DNA of 64,000 bases from Vibrio ezurae NBRC 102218 (GTDB lineage Bacteria > Pseudomonadota > Gammaproteobacteria > Enterobacterales > Vibrionaceae). The translations under genes were made by a program, and so were the position numbers. This document shows positions 1 through 8,459 of the stretch, one piece after another. Positions within the stretch are counted from its first letter, which is position 1; each line of letters opens with the position of its first letter. Location of the stretch: the NCBI RefSeq assembly GCF_000467185.1, contig NZ_BATM01000021.1:62001-126000 (forward strand). The letters are read 5' to 3'. A model generated the notes under the pieces. The model did no database searches and was not told the origin of the DNA. It saw only the letters and a program-made list of their open reading frames with translations.

Positions 1-15
1 GAAATGGAGAGACAT

Positions 16-669
16 ATGTCAGCATTAAGCGAATCAGCACTGCTAGTCAAACAAGCGCTTGCCGATAGAGGTTTAGAAACCCCTATGGTGGCAAATGAGC
101 TTACCGCAGAAGATAAAAAGCGCAAGATTGAACATCATATGCGTGAAGTGTTGGAAATCTTGCAGTTGGATTTAACCGATGACTCTTTGCAAGATACCCC
201 TAAGCGTATTGCCAAAATGTATGTTGACGAGGTGTTTTCTGGTCTAGATTATGCGCGCTTTCCAAAAATCACGGTCATTGAAAATAAAATGGACGTGAGC
301 GAAATGGTTCGTGTCAAAGACATTACCTTAACCAGTACCTGTGAACATCACCTAGTGACTATTGATGGTCGAGTGACCGTCGCGTACATTCCGCGTACTA
401 AGATCATCGGTTTATCAAAAATCAATCGCATTGTGCGTTTCTTTGCGCAGCGCCCGCAAGTACAAGAGCGTATGACTCAACAAATTTTAGTGGCGATGCA
501 AACGCTACTAGAAAGTGACGACGTAGCGGTAAAAATTGACGCGACTCATTACTGCGTTAAATCTCGCGGTGTTATGGATGCGACCAGTGAAACCACTACC
601 ACTGCGTTGGGCGGTATTTTCAAATCAAACCCAGCCACACGCCACGAATTTCTGCACGGCCTAAGCTAA
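16..669 (+). CDS. folE: GTP cyclohydrolase I
   Basis: Converts GTP to 7,8-dihydroneopterin triphosphate, the first step of tetrahydrofolate synthesis, in the cytoplasm. The 217-residue product has the normal family length. The catalytic zinc ligands are visible as Cys109 and His112 in TSTCEHH and Cys180 in HYCVKSRG. An in-frame ATG lies 12 bases upstream, but GGAGA sits just ahead of the ATG at 16 and the protein then begins [15 protein letters not shown], the usual start in vibrio FolE as I recall it. The window opens only 15 bases upstream, so the promoter is not seen. It is followed 13 bases later by a convergent transporter gene. Confidence 0.95.
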   Translation: MSALSESALLVKQALADRGLETPMVANELTAEDKKRKIEHHMREVLEILQLDLTDDSLQDTPKRIAKMYVDEVFSGLDYARFPKITVIENKMDVSEMVRVKDITLTSTCEHHLVTIDGRVTVAYIPRTKIIGLSKINRIVRFFAQRPQVQERMTQQILVAMQTLLESDDVAVKIDATHYCVKSRGVMDATSETTTTALGGIFKSNPATRHEFLHGLS

Positions 670-682
670 TCGCGACAATAGC

Positions 683-1660
683 TTATTGCGGTTTAATCTT
701 CTTATGTTGAGGTTTAAACCGCTCTGGCCAATACATCACCACATATCCCGCCGACACCCACACCACCAATAACGTTGCAATCGTCAGCTCAAAGAAACCA
801 AATGTGTGTAGCCAATACCAATTGTCATGGTGATATTCAAACCATGTGGTGAGTTTGGACATCGCAATAGCACTGATCACTGAAGGAAAGGTGACCGCTG
901 CAATAGACGGTTGAAATTTAAGTCTGAGTAGGTTGATGTAACAAAGATAAATAAGCAAGGTCATGGTGATGGCAATGCCCGCCAATGCGCCAGTTAAGAT
1001 AGGGTCAGGATCAGGGAAATTCACCAAATAGGCGGCCAGCGTTAAGTTGATTGGAGCGGCCATAATAGCCAGAGTCGGACGCGCATTTCTAGGGAGCTTA
1101 CCAAAGAAAACCAACCGATAGAGCACGACAGGCAGCATAAAGAAATAAATGCCTACACAAGTCATGACGATGGTTTCAGAAAATACAGTGTGCCCAAACT
1201 GGGTTGCTGCAAGGGAACTACTGATCACCCCAACAGGGTATAAGAACCAGCTAGGCACAATATTAGACATCTTAAAGTTGGCGATTTGATAGCCAAAAAA
1301 TAACGTCATCATAGTAATGTGTAACAATAGGGCAAGCACCCAGAGCGGGTAGGCTATATAGGGTGATATCACTGCAAGATAATCACAGAGTATTAGCAAT
1401 GCCATACTCATTGGCGCCATTAAACTGCCTCTAAGAGGGTGTTTAATATCGGCTTTAAACGTGGAAACGCTAGTGAGGTACTTCATTAACACTGGGGTTA
1501 ATAGCAGTGCCCCGAAGCAGGCAAGGAAAGGGCGTATGGCCTCTCCAATAGGAGGGATATATAAAGCCCATGCTTGGCCTAAGCCAATGACACCCAGCGC
1601 CAATGCGGCCTGAGAAGGCGGTACATTTTGATATCGTGTAAAACGTTTCCAGTCCAACAA
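683..1660 (-). CDS. TDT-family (TehA/Mae1-like) membrane transporter
   Basis: A 325-residue, almost wholly hydrophobic protein with about ten membrane segments. The spacing and the proline-containing helices resemble the tellurite-resistance/dicarboxylate transporter (TDT, SLAC1-type) family, which moves small anions such as malate or sulfite. The substrate cannot be told from sequence. The start is a TTG at 1658-1660 preceded by AGGA at a short spacing. The ATG four bases further upstream is in a different frame. The gene is convergent with folE. The family call is from overall architecture and not from one diagnostic motif. Confidence 0.75.
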   Translation of the reverse strand: MLDWKRFTRYQNVPPSQAALALGVIGLGQAWALYIPPIGEAIRPFLACFGALLLTPVLMKYLTSVSTFKADIKHPLRGSLMAPMSMALLILCDYLAVISPYIAYPLWVLALLLHITMMTLFFGYQIANFKMSNIVPSWFLYPVGVISSSLAATQFGHTVFSETIVMTCVGIYFFMLPVVLYRLVFFGKLPRNARPTLAIMAAPINLTLAAYLVNFPDPDPILTGALAGIAITMTLLIYLCYINLLRLKFQPSIAAVTFPSVISAIAMSKLTTWFEYHHDNWYWLHTFGFFELTIATLLVVWVSAGYVVMYWPERFKPQHKKIKPQ

Positions 1661-1765
1661 GCATTCCTATTTAAAGAGTCTTTTTATTATTTCGCTTTTC
1701 CCTACAAAAAACAGGGAAAAGCGGCAAATAATAGCAAGATCACAGCTTGTACTGCAAATAGTTTA

Positions 1766-3157
1766 CTACTCAGTCGGAAGATCGTCTTGGCGTAGCTTAT
1801 TATTCTTCAGCGTTCTGTTAAGCAGTTGGCTGTAGATAGGTTGACCACCTAGTAACTGAGCAAATATAACGGCACCTAAGCTGGTGATGATTAATGGCAG
1901 AATTAAGTAATAGTTGTTGGTCATTTCAATAACCAATAAGATCCCTGTGATAGGCGCTCGAACAGTGGCAGCAAACAGTGCCCCCATACCTGCAATAGCG
2001 AACATGCCAGGAGTAATAGGAAGGTCAGGAAATGCTGCTTGTGCAATAAGGCCAAAAGCGTAACCAAACAGAGTACCTAGTGCGAGCATCGGAGCAAAAA
2101 TACCCCCTGGTGCGCCAGAGCCAAAACACATCATAGTGGTTATGATTCGGGCCGCAAATAGGAACAGTAACAGTTTTACACTAAAGCCACCGGTGGTGAT
2201 GGTTGGAATTAAATCGATACCACCGCCAGTCACCTCTGGAAGGTACAACAAAATTAACCCGAAAGTACCACCGATCAAACTGCCCGTGATTAGGTAGCGA
2301 CCACGTTTGTTTTGATGCAGTTTAACAAAGGCGTCTTGAGAGAAGGTCACTAGGCGGTTGAAGAGCACACCAAAGATACCAAACATGACACCGAGTAATA
2401 AAAACAGCCATAAGGTCGACAGTTCTGGCGATGCATATTGAGGCGTTTGAATAACCGCATATTGTCCGTTAAGAGCGCGGAAAACAATGGTCGCAGAAAT
2501 AGAGGCGATAATAACCGATTTAATTGAAATTAGAGAGTAGCGGAACTGAGGACGCATCTCTTCAACCACAAACATTATCGCAGCAAGGGGTGCATTAAAA
2601 GCCGCTGCAAGACCAGCCGCAGAGCCCGCTGCCAGTAGAGAGTGTCGAGTATCGTCATTCTTAACGCGGAAAACATCGCTGATCATTCGGCCAATTGCGC
2701 CACCCATTTGCACAGTTGGGCCTTCTTGACCCAGCACCATACCTGAACCTAATGTACCCATACCGCCAAAGAATTTTACTGGAAGTACACGCCACCAACG
2801 TACAGGTCTAACGCCTTCCATTGCCCCTTCGATTTCTGGGATACCTGATCCTGAAGCTTCTGGTGCAAATCTATGTACAAGGTAGTAACCGATAAATGCT
2901 AATCCCGCACTGATTAAAAATGCGGCTAACCATAGTGGTAAACCACCGATGGAGCTTTTTAGCCAGTCTGTACGAGTATCCGAAACAAAGTGAACGGCAA
3001 GTTCGAAGGATGTGGACACGAAACCTGCGAGAATACCTACGACAATTGATAATAACAGTATTGAAATTGAGCTGACATCACGTGAGAAAAATTGATTAAT
3101 CGCATCCTTGGGCACTTTTGCTAATAGGGACCGGGTGATTTTTTCTCTGTTTGTCAT
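1766..3157 (-). CDS. clcA: H+/Cl- exchange transporter ClcA with Gln replacing the conserved Arg/Lys of GREGP
   Basis: CLC-type two-chloride/one-proton antiporter of the inner membrane, 463 residues. The selectivity signatures are present: GSGIP at 103-107, the external gating glutamate Glu145 in GQEGP, the internal proton glutamate Glu200 in EEMRPQFRY, and GAPGGIFAP. The residue just before Glu145 is Gln144, where the E. coli protein has Arg147 and most relatives have Arg or Lys; the codon reads CAA on the minus strand. The start is the ATG at 3157, with TAAGG about nine bases upstream. An in-frame GTG at 3175 is less likely. In enteric bacteria and vibrios ClcA supports acid resistance. Confidence 0.92.
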   Translation of the reverse strand: MTNREKITRSLLAKVPKDAINQFFSRDVSSISILLLSIVVGILAGFVSTSFELAVHFVSDTRTDWLKSSIGGLPLWLAAFLISAGLAFIGYYLVHRFAPEASGSGIPEIEGAMEGVRPVRWWRVLPVKFFGGMGTLGSGMVLGQEGPTVQMGGAIGRMISDVFRVKNDDTRHSLLAAGSAAGLAAAFNAPLAAIMFVVEEMRPQFRYSLISIKSVIIASISATIVFRALNGQYAVIQTPQYASPELSTLWLFLLLGVMFGIFGVLFNRLVTFSQDAFVKLHQNKRGRYLITGSLIGGTFGLILLYLPEVTGGGIDLIPTITTGGFSVKLLLFLFAARIITTMMCFGSGAPGGIFAPMLALGTLFGYAFGLIAQAAFPDLPITPGMFAIAGMGALFAATVRAPITGILLVIEMTNNYYLILPLIITSLGAVIFAQLLGGQPIYSQLLNRTLKNNKLRQDDLPTE

Positions 3158-3256
3158 TTTTGTAAGCCTTAGCACTAATTATTAGGTGAGGTATCGATGT
3201 AAATAATACGTTTATATGTGAATAACTATAGGATAATAAAGCGTATATTTTCCATT

Positions 3257-3327
3257 AGTTTACATGGTTTATATAAGAATAAACCTCGCTATTTTGTCAT
3301 TGTAAACTTGCACTTTTTGTAAACTTA
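3257..3327. repeat. Repeated TGTAAACT words upstream of clcA
   Basis: TGTAAACTT occurs at 3301-3309 and 3319-3327 (18-base period), and its inverse AGTTTACA at 3257-3264. GTAAACTTGC recurs near 3627, and TTGTAAACT at 4021. The first three lie 100-170 bases upstream of the clcA start, where an operator would be expected. No known regulator is assigned. Confidence 0.35.
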
Positions 3328-3534
3328 GCCATAGTTAAAGTGTGAGGTAAGCATTGAATCTTACAGGGAGGACAGAGTGCCTCACATTGAATAACATGTT
3401 TAGTTAAAACATTTCGTTAAACATAGTGTTATCGCAATAAAGCTGAAGAGCTTAAAATACTTTAAAGCTCGTTAAATGTTCTCCGGTATATTACCCGCGA
3501 GATTCGCAAACTCACGATTGAGTAACGAGACCAT

Positions 3535-3557
3535 AAGGCGCATGCAAAGTGCGCCTT
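3535..3557 (+). terminator. Orphan terminator-like hairpin, possible end of a small RNA
   Basis: A perfect 8-bp stem AAGGCGCA/TGCGCCTT closes a 7-base loop and is followed by TGTGTT. No coding gene on the + strand ends here: clcA runs the other way and the next + gene starts downstream. The hairpin could end a short transcript beginning around 3490, where TATATT at 3487-3492 could act as a -10 box, or belong to a leader. No known sRNA family is recognised in 3158-3560, which otherwise holds only the clcA upstream region. Confidence 0.35.
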
Positions 3558-3663
3558 TGTGTTATTTAGTGTAGTCATAATATCACTGTACGCCTCATTA
3601 ATTTTCTGATTATTTATTCCAAAAACGTAAACTTGCTTTCCGATAAATCACACTAATAACTTG

Positions 3664-3691
3664 TTTGAATTTCAGACGGTAACTGTATAAT
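3664..3691 (+). promoter_or_regulatory. Sigma70-like promoter for the small gene at 3772
   Basis: TTTGAA at 3664-3669 and a perfect TATAAT at 3686-3691, separated by 16 bases, about 80 bases upstream of the small ORF. Confidence 0.5.
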
Positions 3692-3771
3692 TCCCCATCA
3701 ATTTTAAGCGGTCTGTTGAGTATTTAGATCGTCTTTTTAGCGATATGTTTTAGTCGTTGGTGAGGTATGTA

Positions 3772-3891
3772 ATGAAAGTGGTCGAGTATGTATTGATGTC
3801 GGGTTTATTGATTGGCATCGCATGCACTATGTTTGGTTCGTTAACCGCTCATGCTGGTGATATTTGGGGAACGGTGCTGGCGATAAAATAA
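3772..3891 (+). CDS. Small 39-residue membrane or secreted protein
   Basis: A 39-codon ORF beginning MKVVEYVLMSGLLIGIAC. It has one hydrophobic stretch (residues about 6-24) followed by AHA, which could be a signal-peptidase site, and a short tail GDIWGTVLAIK. GAGG lies about 7 bases before the ATG, and a good promoter (3664-3691) sits upstream. The family is not recognised. It ends about 180 bases before the COG0523 GTPase gene and could be its leader peptide or an independent small membrane protein. Confidence 0.5.
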   Translation: MKVVEYVLMSGLLIGIACTMFGSLTAHAGDIWGTVLAIK

Positions 3892-4068
3892 ACGATTTTA
3901 AATCCACCATCTGCCAATAAGATACGTTACGGATGACGTTCCTTTCTTTTTGCCATGCTATTCATTGCTGATTTCTCTTTCTTTGTTACTGCCTTTTATC
4001 TTCCTCAGTGCATTTGAATCTTGTAAACTCATTCGACTCTTTGTATTTGATTGTTCAGGCTTTACATT

Positions 4069-5064
4069 ATGTCGACGAAAACCCCTACTAATATCATTAC
4101 TGGTTTCCTCGGAACCGGAAAAACAACCGCCATCTTAAACCTACTAAAGAACAAACCAGAAGGTGAAAACTGGGCGGTTCTGGTGAATGAGTTTGGGGAG
4201 ATCGGCATTGACGGTGCCTTGATGTCAGAACAGGGAGCTTTAATCAAAGAAGTGCCTGGAGGGTGCATGTGTTGCGCTGCGGGTGTTCCTATGAGCGTGG
4301 GCATTAACCTATTACTTCGTCAAAAGCCGGATCGCCTGTTAATAGAACCTACAGGCTTGGGTCACCCTAAGCAGGTGATGGCAACGCTGACCTCAGAACA
4401 ATACCAGCCTTACATTGAGCTACATACCACCATTACTATGACTGACGCTCGTTATTTTGATAATGAGAAGTACACGTCAAATGACAATTTTAAGCAGCAG
4501 CTTGCTGTAGCGGATGTCATTGTGGCAAATAAGAATGAGCTTGCTGAGCCATCACAAAATAGCGCTATGCAAGCGTGGCTAACTGAGCAGGGACTGACGT
4601 CTCATGTTGTAACAACTTCAAACGGTGAGTTGGATATCGCATTGCTAGATGAAGTGATTAAAACCAATACCACGCAACAACAAATTGAAGAGCACCATCA
4701 CCATCATGCGGCTATGGAGCCTCAGTTTGCAATCCCACCCAACCAAACGTTCGTAAGAAAAGAGAATAAAGGGCAAGGGTATTTCAGCTGTGGTTGGTTA
4801 TTTGGTCCTGAAGTGCAGTTTTCTTTTGATGATGTGTTTTCATTGTTCTCAGACATTACTGCTGAGCGCTTAAAGGCTGTCATTAATACCGAAAGAGGTT
4901 GTTATGCCTTTAACGTAACGAATGGCGTGGTATCGGTTAATGAAATGACCTTAGAAGGCTTCGAATCCCGCCTTGAAGTGATCGATAGTCAACTTCTGCC
5001 TTGGGATCAGCTAGAAGGTATTCTTCTTTCTATTGCGGGTTTAACGGCTGATGAAAATCAGTGA
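4069..5064 (+). CDS. yeiR: COG0523 (CobW/YeiR-type) metal-chaperone GTPase
   Basis: G3E-family GTPase of 331 residues, close to E. coli YeiR in wording and length. Walker A is GFLGTGKT at residues 12-19. The metal-binding GGCMCC motif follows at 64-69, then the EPTGLGHP segment and NK specificity motif (ANKNE). A five-histidine run near residue 208 separates the GTPase from the CobW C-terminal domain. Such proteins bind zinc or other metals and are thought to deliver them to client enzymes. The start at ATG 4069 directly precedes STKTPTNIITGF; the longer TTG reading from 4051 lacks homology. No Zur-like palindrome was found upstream. Confidence 0.88.
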   Translation: MSTKTPTNIITGFLGTGKTTAILNLLKNKPEGENWAVLVNEFGEIGIDGALMSEQGALIKEVPGGCMCCAAGVPMSVGINLLLRQKPDRLLIEPTGLGHPKQVMATLTSEQYQPYIELHTTITMTDARYFDNEKYTSNDNFKQQLAVADVIVANKNELAEPSQNSAMQAWLTEQGLTSHVVTTSNGELDIALLDEVIKTNTTQQQIEEHHHHHAAMEPQFAIPPNQTFVRKENKGQGYFSCGWLFGPEVQFSFDDVFSLFSDITAERLKAVINTERGCYAFNVTNGVVSVNEMTLEGFESRLEVIDSQLLPWDQLEGILLSIAGLTADENQ

Positions 5065-5222
5065 CCTGATATAAAGTCATTAAAGGCTTGAATAATGTCT
5101 TGTGCCCCATCTTGCAGACTGCCGATGGGGTCAACACTCATAAACTGCCATACTTCTTCACCAAATATCGCCATAATTAATAGTGCTAAGACGAATGCAG
5201 GTAGGAGATAGCGTCTAATCAT
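5058..5222 (-). CDS. Small membrane protein, 54 residues
   Basis: Short protein starting MIRRYLLPAFVLALLIMAIFG, a single membrane segment followed by an acidic, amphipathic tail ending NDFISGH. GGAG stands about nine bases before ATG 5222, which favours this start over the in-frame ATG at 5285 (no ribosome site) and over the much longer reading that merely reads through the 3' end of the ylqF gene antisense frame. Its stop overlaps the end of the convergent yeiR gene by 7 bases. Function unknown. Confidence 0.55.
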   Translation of the reverse strand: MIRRYLLPAFVLALLIMAIFGEEVWQFMSVDPIGSLQDGAQDIIQAFNDFISGH

Positions 5223-5304
5223 ATTTCGTACTCCGCTAAAGAAGTCAGCGTATTGCTGTATGAAATATAGTCGATTAGACGCCATTTGGCTGTTTTTTGT
5301 GAGG

Positions 5305-6249
5305 TTAACGTTTATTACGTAGGTAACGTTTACGTCGCTCTTCTTTCTTCTTCGCTTTCGCTTCTTCTTTGCGAGCGGTTTCAATCTCTACTTCAATCAG
5401 CTCTCCACTGATCATTTCTGGCAACTCTAAAGTCACCTGACCAAGAATACCTTGTCGCAGTTCGTGCAGCAGTATTTCAGAGGCTTTATGCAAATCCACT
5501 CGACCGCCAGAACGCAGTGCACCACGTTTACGGCCAATCGCCTCCATGAGTTCGATTTCTGTATCAGGCAGTTCTTCCAGTTGATAACGCTCTTTAAGAC
5601 GCTCTGGGTATTGCTGCGCTAAATATTCAACCGTATAAAACGCCACTTCGTCATATTCCATTGCGGTGTCTTTGATAGCGCCGGTGGCCGCTAAACGAAA
5701 ACCGCTGTGTGGATTCTCTACTTTTGGCCATAAAATCCCCGGAGTATCGGAAAGAATTACGCCATTTTGTAAATTAATACGTTGCTGACGACGAGTCACC
5801 GCAGGTTGGTTACCTGTTTGAGCGATAGTTCGGCCTGCAAGGGTGTTAATAATGGTGGATTTACCGACGTTAGGAATCCCCATAATCATAGTACGAATGT
5901 TTTTGCCCATAGCTTCACGGTGCGGCGCAAGCTTGCGACAAATTTCCATGATTTTGTGGATCTCTTGTGGATTCTCCGTAGTTACTGCCATTGCTTTGAC
6001 GCCATCTTGAAGCTCAAAATGCTCAATCCAACGTTGGGTTAATTCAGGATCGGATAAATCACGTTTATTTAATACTTTTACACATGGTTTATCTCCTCGT
6101 AATTTAGAGATAACAGGGTTCTCAGAAGAATAAGGAATACGAGCATCTAACACTTCGATGATGACATCAATCTGAGGAATGACTTCCTCAATCTCTTTGC
6201 TCGCCTTATGCATGTGTCCAGGGAACCACTGAATAGTGTTATTAACCAT
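5305..6249 (-). CDS. ylqF: YlqF/RbgA-type ribosome biogenesis GTPase
   Basis: Circularly permuted GTPase of 314 residues. G4 NKRD (61-64) precedes G1 GIPNVGKST (124-132) and G3 DTPG (168-171). The N-terminal QWFPGHMHKA is the family hallmark. In Bacillus the orthologue RbgA acts in late assembly of the 50S subunit; in vibrios the role is inferred. The basic C-terminal tail rich in Lys and Arg (KEEAKAKKKEERRKRYL) could contact rRNA. The start at ATG 6249 gives the conserved N-terminus; the in-frame extension to 6342 does not look like family sequence. Confidence 0.92.
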   Translation of the reverse strand: MVNNTIQWFPGHMHKASKEIEEVIPQIDVIIEVLDARIPYSSENPVISKLRGDKPCVKVLNKRDLSDPELTQRWIEHFELQDGVKAMAVTTENPQEIHKIMEICRKLAPHREAMGKNIRTMIMGIPNVGKSTIINTLAGRTIAQTGNQPAVTRRQQRINLQNGVILSDTPGILWPKVENPHSGFRLAATGAIKDTAMEYDEVAFYTVEYLAQQYPERLKERYQLEELPDTEIELMEAIGRKRGALRSGGRVDLHKASEILLHELRQGILGQVTLELPEMISGELIEVEIETARKEEAKAKKKEERRKRYLRNKR

Positions 6250-6448
6250 TTGAAAAATATACCTTTTGATTAGATGCTTGGCGGGTGGGGAGTGGGTGGA
6301 GTACGGATTCGTACAGCACACTAAAGCCCTCGCCGTGGTCATTTTGATGCCACGATCATAGCATTGATGCTGGTTTAGCGGAAATATTGCGTGCTAATGG
6401 CACAAAAAAGAGAGGTTTTGGTTTTTTTGTGTCATTGATAAACAAAAA

Positions 6449-6472
6449 AGCAGCGATGAGACCATCACTGCT
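6449..6472 (-). terminator. Rho-independent terminator of the outer-membrane protein gene
   Basis: AGCAG-C-GATG / CATC-A-CTGCT stem of ten positions with one mismatch and a 4-base loop. In the minus direction it is followed by TTTTTTG. It lies about 80 bases after the gene ending at 6551 and could also serve transcripts from the left. Confidence 0.75.
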
Positions 6473-6550
6473 TTTATTTTCATGTAGTCATTTCATCTAT
6501 TTAGCTTTGTTTTTGATTCAAGTTCAGTTCAAAGCGAGACAGTGAAAGAA

Positions 6551-7171
6551 TTAGAATGCGTAACGTACACCTAGAGCCGCATCCACACCGAAGTGGAAGC
6601 TATCAGGGATATTCACACGTGGCGCTAATGACGCAAAGCCGTCCCACTGTGGAGCGAACTGCCAATCAAGACCTAGAGGTACGCGAATACCGTAGTCGTT
6701 GAAGTGGTTACTTTCGTTTTCTTCCCAGTAGCCGTAGTAGCCGTTACCTTCGTCGCGGTAACCATTGCGCCAGTGATGACAGTTGCCGTTGTTATCAACG
6801 CTATCACAGTAGTTATGTCCAGCAACATATGGGTGAGAAACCCAATGACCGTGGTCGCCATGCCATGTTTTGTTGAAGTCATAGAAACCACCTACAGCAA
6901 CGTAGTAGGTGAAAGGTAATCTAGGAGAAAAACGCTTATCTTTTACGATTTTGTAATCAGCAGAAACGCCGTCATTACCAATGAACGCATCGATAGTATC
7001 GTACAGCTCAGCATTGATACCAAAGCCTTGATCAAAACCTAAACCTAGTTTGAAATCTGAGTGGTTTTCATAGCTACGTGGTTTTGTGTTTACAGGCGTG
7101 CCTGTGTCAGCATAAGCGGTAACCGACGTTAACAGCACACTTGCTGCAACCAAAGCTTTAACTTTATTCAT
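6551..7171 (-). CDS. Predicted outer-membrane beta-barrel protein with a His/aromatic-rich insert
   Basis: A 206-residue exported protein. The signal peptide MNKVKALVAASVLLTSVTAYA is followed by a short mature N-terminus, then alternating strand-like segments (LGLGFDQGFGINAEL, TYYVAVGGFYDF, YGIRVPLGLDWQF) and a terminal strand ending in YAF, the usual sorting signal for barrel assembly. Between residues about 105 and 160 lies an insert rich in His, Gly, Trp and Tyr with two cysteines (CDSVDNNGNC), probably a surface loop that could bind metal. The specific family is not recognised. A perfect CRP palindrome sits about 50 bases upstream and a terminator follows. Confidence 0.7.
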   Translation of the reverse strand: MNKVKALVAASVLLTSVTAYADTGTPVNTKPRSYENHSDFKLGLGFDQGFGINAELYDTIDAFIGNDGVSADYKIVKDKRFSPRLPFTYYVAVGGFYDFNKTWHGDHGHWVSHPYVAGHNYCDSVDNNGNCHHWRNGYRDEGNGYYGYWEENESNHFNDYGIRVPLGLDWQFAPQWDGFASLAPRVNIPDSFHFGVDAALGVRYAF

Positions 7172-7220
7172 GTGATTCCTATGATTTATTGTAAATTTGT
7201 CTCGATGATTCTTATCATGT

Positions 7221-7236
7221 TGTGACTATTATCACA
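7221..7236. promoter_or_regulatory. CRP (cAMP receptor protein) binding site
   Basis: TGTGA at 7221-7225 and TCACA at 7232-7236, separated by six bases, match the CRP consensus exactly in both half sites. The centre is about 57 bases upstream of the barrel-protein ATG. The rest of 7172-7506 is AT-rich and shows no further gene. Confidence 0.7.
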
Positions 7237-7506
7237 GTAAAGTTTTAAAAAGTTCAATTTAGCGGGCTTTTTTGATGTGGAAAAATAATTTGCATAATTG
7301 CAGAGTGCGCTATTTTAATAGGTTTATCAGTAAGCTACGAAGCAAATAGACATTAAAAAATGAATGTGAATATTTTTAATTTAATGGGTGAAAACGGCTA
7401 AAAAACAAGGCTATAACAATGAAGGTTCATATTAAAATAGTGACAGTTAGAATGAAGATTACGATATAGTGAAGCCCATGTTAAAGCGGGATTGATAGGT
7501 GCAGTA

Positions 7507-7863
7507 ATGAATATTAAAGAGTTCTCTGAACGGGTTGAATTATCGTCTTATACGTTACGGTATTATGAAAAAATTGGTTTACTTAAGAATATACAGCGCA
7601 ATAGCAGTGGGCATCGCGTTTATAACATAAAAGATCTGCAATGGATGGCATTTGTGAAACGCTTGAAAGAAACAGCGATGCCTCTTGAGGATATTTTGCG
7701 GTATGCAAAATTAAGAGAGCAAGGTAGTGATACGGTGACTCAGCGTCAAACTTTGCTTGAACAGCACCATGAGAATTTGCGTTTGCATATTTTACAGCAA
7801 CAAATCCACCTTGCAGCGTTAGAAGATAAAATTGATTTGTACAAAAGTGGTAAAGTGGGTTGA
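7507..7863 (+). CDS. MerR-family transcriptional regulator
   Basis: A 118-residue winged-helix regulator. The N-terminus MNIKEFSERVELSSYTLRYY and KIGLL are the MerR helix-turn-helix; KRLKETAMPLEDILRY follows, then a C-terminal helix for dimerisation. There is no cysteine cluster, so it is not a metal sensor of the MerR/CueR kind and is nearer to YhdM/AdhR-like members that respond to small reactive compounds. ATG 7507 is chosen over the in-frame upstream codon because it gives the canonical MNIKEF start. The target promoter overlaps its own stop codon, directly ahead of the AhpD-like gene. Confidence 0.88.
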   Translation: MNIKEFSERVELSSYTLRYYEKIGLLKNIQRNSSGHRVYNIKDLQWMAFVKRLKETAMPLEDILRYAKLREQGSDTVTQRQTLLEQHHENLRLHILQQQIHLAALEDKIDLYKSGKVG

Positions 7864-7890
7864 CTTAGAGTGAACTCTAACTTGTAAGCT
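7860..7890 (+). promoter_or_regulatory. MerR-type promoter with 19-bp spacer and palindromic operator
   Basis: The -35 box TTGACT (7860-7865) and the -10 box TAAGCT (7885-7890) are separated by 19 bases, the overlong spacer typical of MerR-activated promoters. A perfect dyad TTAGAGT-GA-ACTCTAA (7865-7880) fills the spacer. The -35 overlaps the merR-like stop codon. The transcript would enter the AhpD-like gene at 7922. Confidence 0.8.
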
Positions 7891-7921
7891 ATACCTATCT
7901 TTATGAAATAGGAACCGACTA

Positions 7922-8305
7922 ATGACTCAATCTCGCTTTGAATCTGGATTAGAACTGCTTACTCAAATTGATGGAGAAGCAGGACAAAATGTCATCGATA
8001 GTTTACAAGATATTTGCCCCGATCTGGCAAAATATACGATTGAATTCCCTTTTGGTGATATTTACGCTCGAAGTGGCTTAGATCTTAAATCTCGCGAAAT
8101 TGCCACAGTGGCCGCCCTTACCGCTCTAGGCAATTGTGCGCCGCAGTTAAAAGTTCACTTAAATGCTGCGCTGAATGTCGGTTGCACAGAAGAGGAGCTC
8201 AAAGAAGTCATTTTGCAAATGGCCGTTTACGCCGGCTTCCCAAGTGCTTTGAACGGTATGTTTGCTTTCAAAGAAGTTCTTGCTAGCCGAAATACGGCTT
8301 CTTAG
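7922..8305 (+). CDS. Carboxymuconolactone decarboxylase (AhpD-like) family protein
   Basis: A 127-residue protein of the CMD family, with the core SREIATVAALTALG then NCAPQLKVHLNAALNVGCTE and the EVILQMAVYAGFPSALNG helix. A full AhpD CxxC pair is not present in the usual place (NCAPQLKVH has one Cys, with another in GCTEEE), so it is closer to the decarboxylase/stress-protein branch than to the peroxiredoxin reductase AhpD. It is probably the only target of the adjacent MerR regulator and may handle an electrophile. A good ATG is preceded by AGGAACCGACTA. Confidence 0.8.
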   Translation: MTQSRFESGLELLTQIDGEAGQNVIDSLQDICPDLAKYTIEFPFGDIYARSGLDLKSREIATVAALTALGNCAPQLKVHLNAALNVGCTEEELKEVILQMAVYAGFPSALNGMFAFKEVLASRNTAS

Positions 8306-8459
8306 TCGAAATAATCGCTTTAAAGAGTATCAGCACATCAAAGTACATTCCTGTCATTAAACAGGAATGTAAATTTCAATACTTCTTCCTTCAATACCTG
8401 ATCCTATGAGTGCTGTGTGGTAATATCGCCATCAATTTATGCTTTCTATTAGGTCATCT

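Noticed and set aside
5223..5384. N-terminal extension of the small protein at 5058-5222
   Set aside because: It is antisense-frame read-through of the ylqF 3' end; the ribosome site favours ATG 5222.
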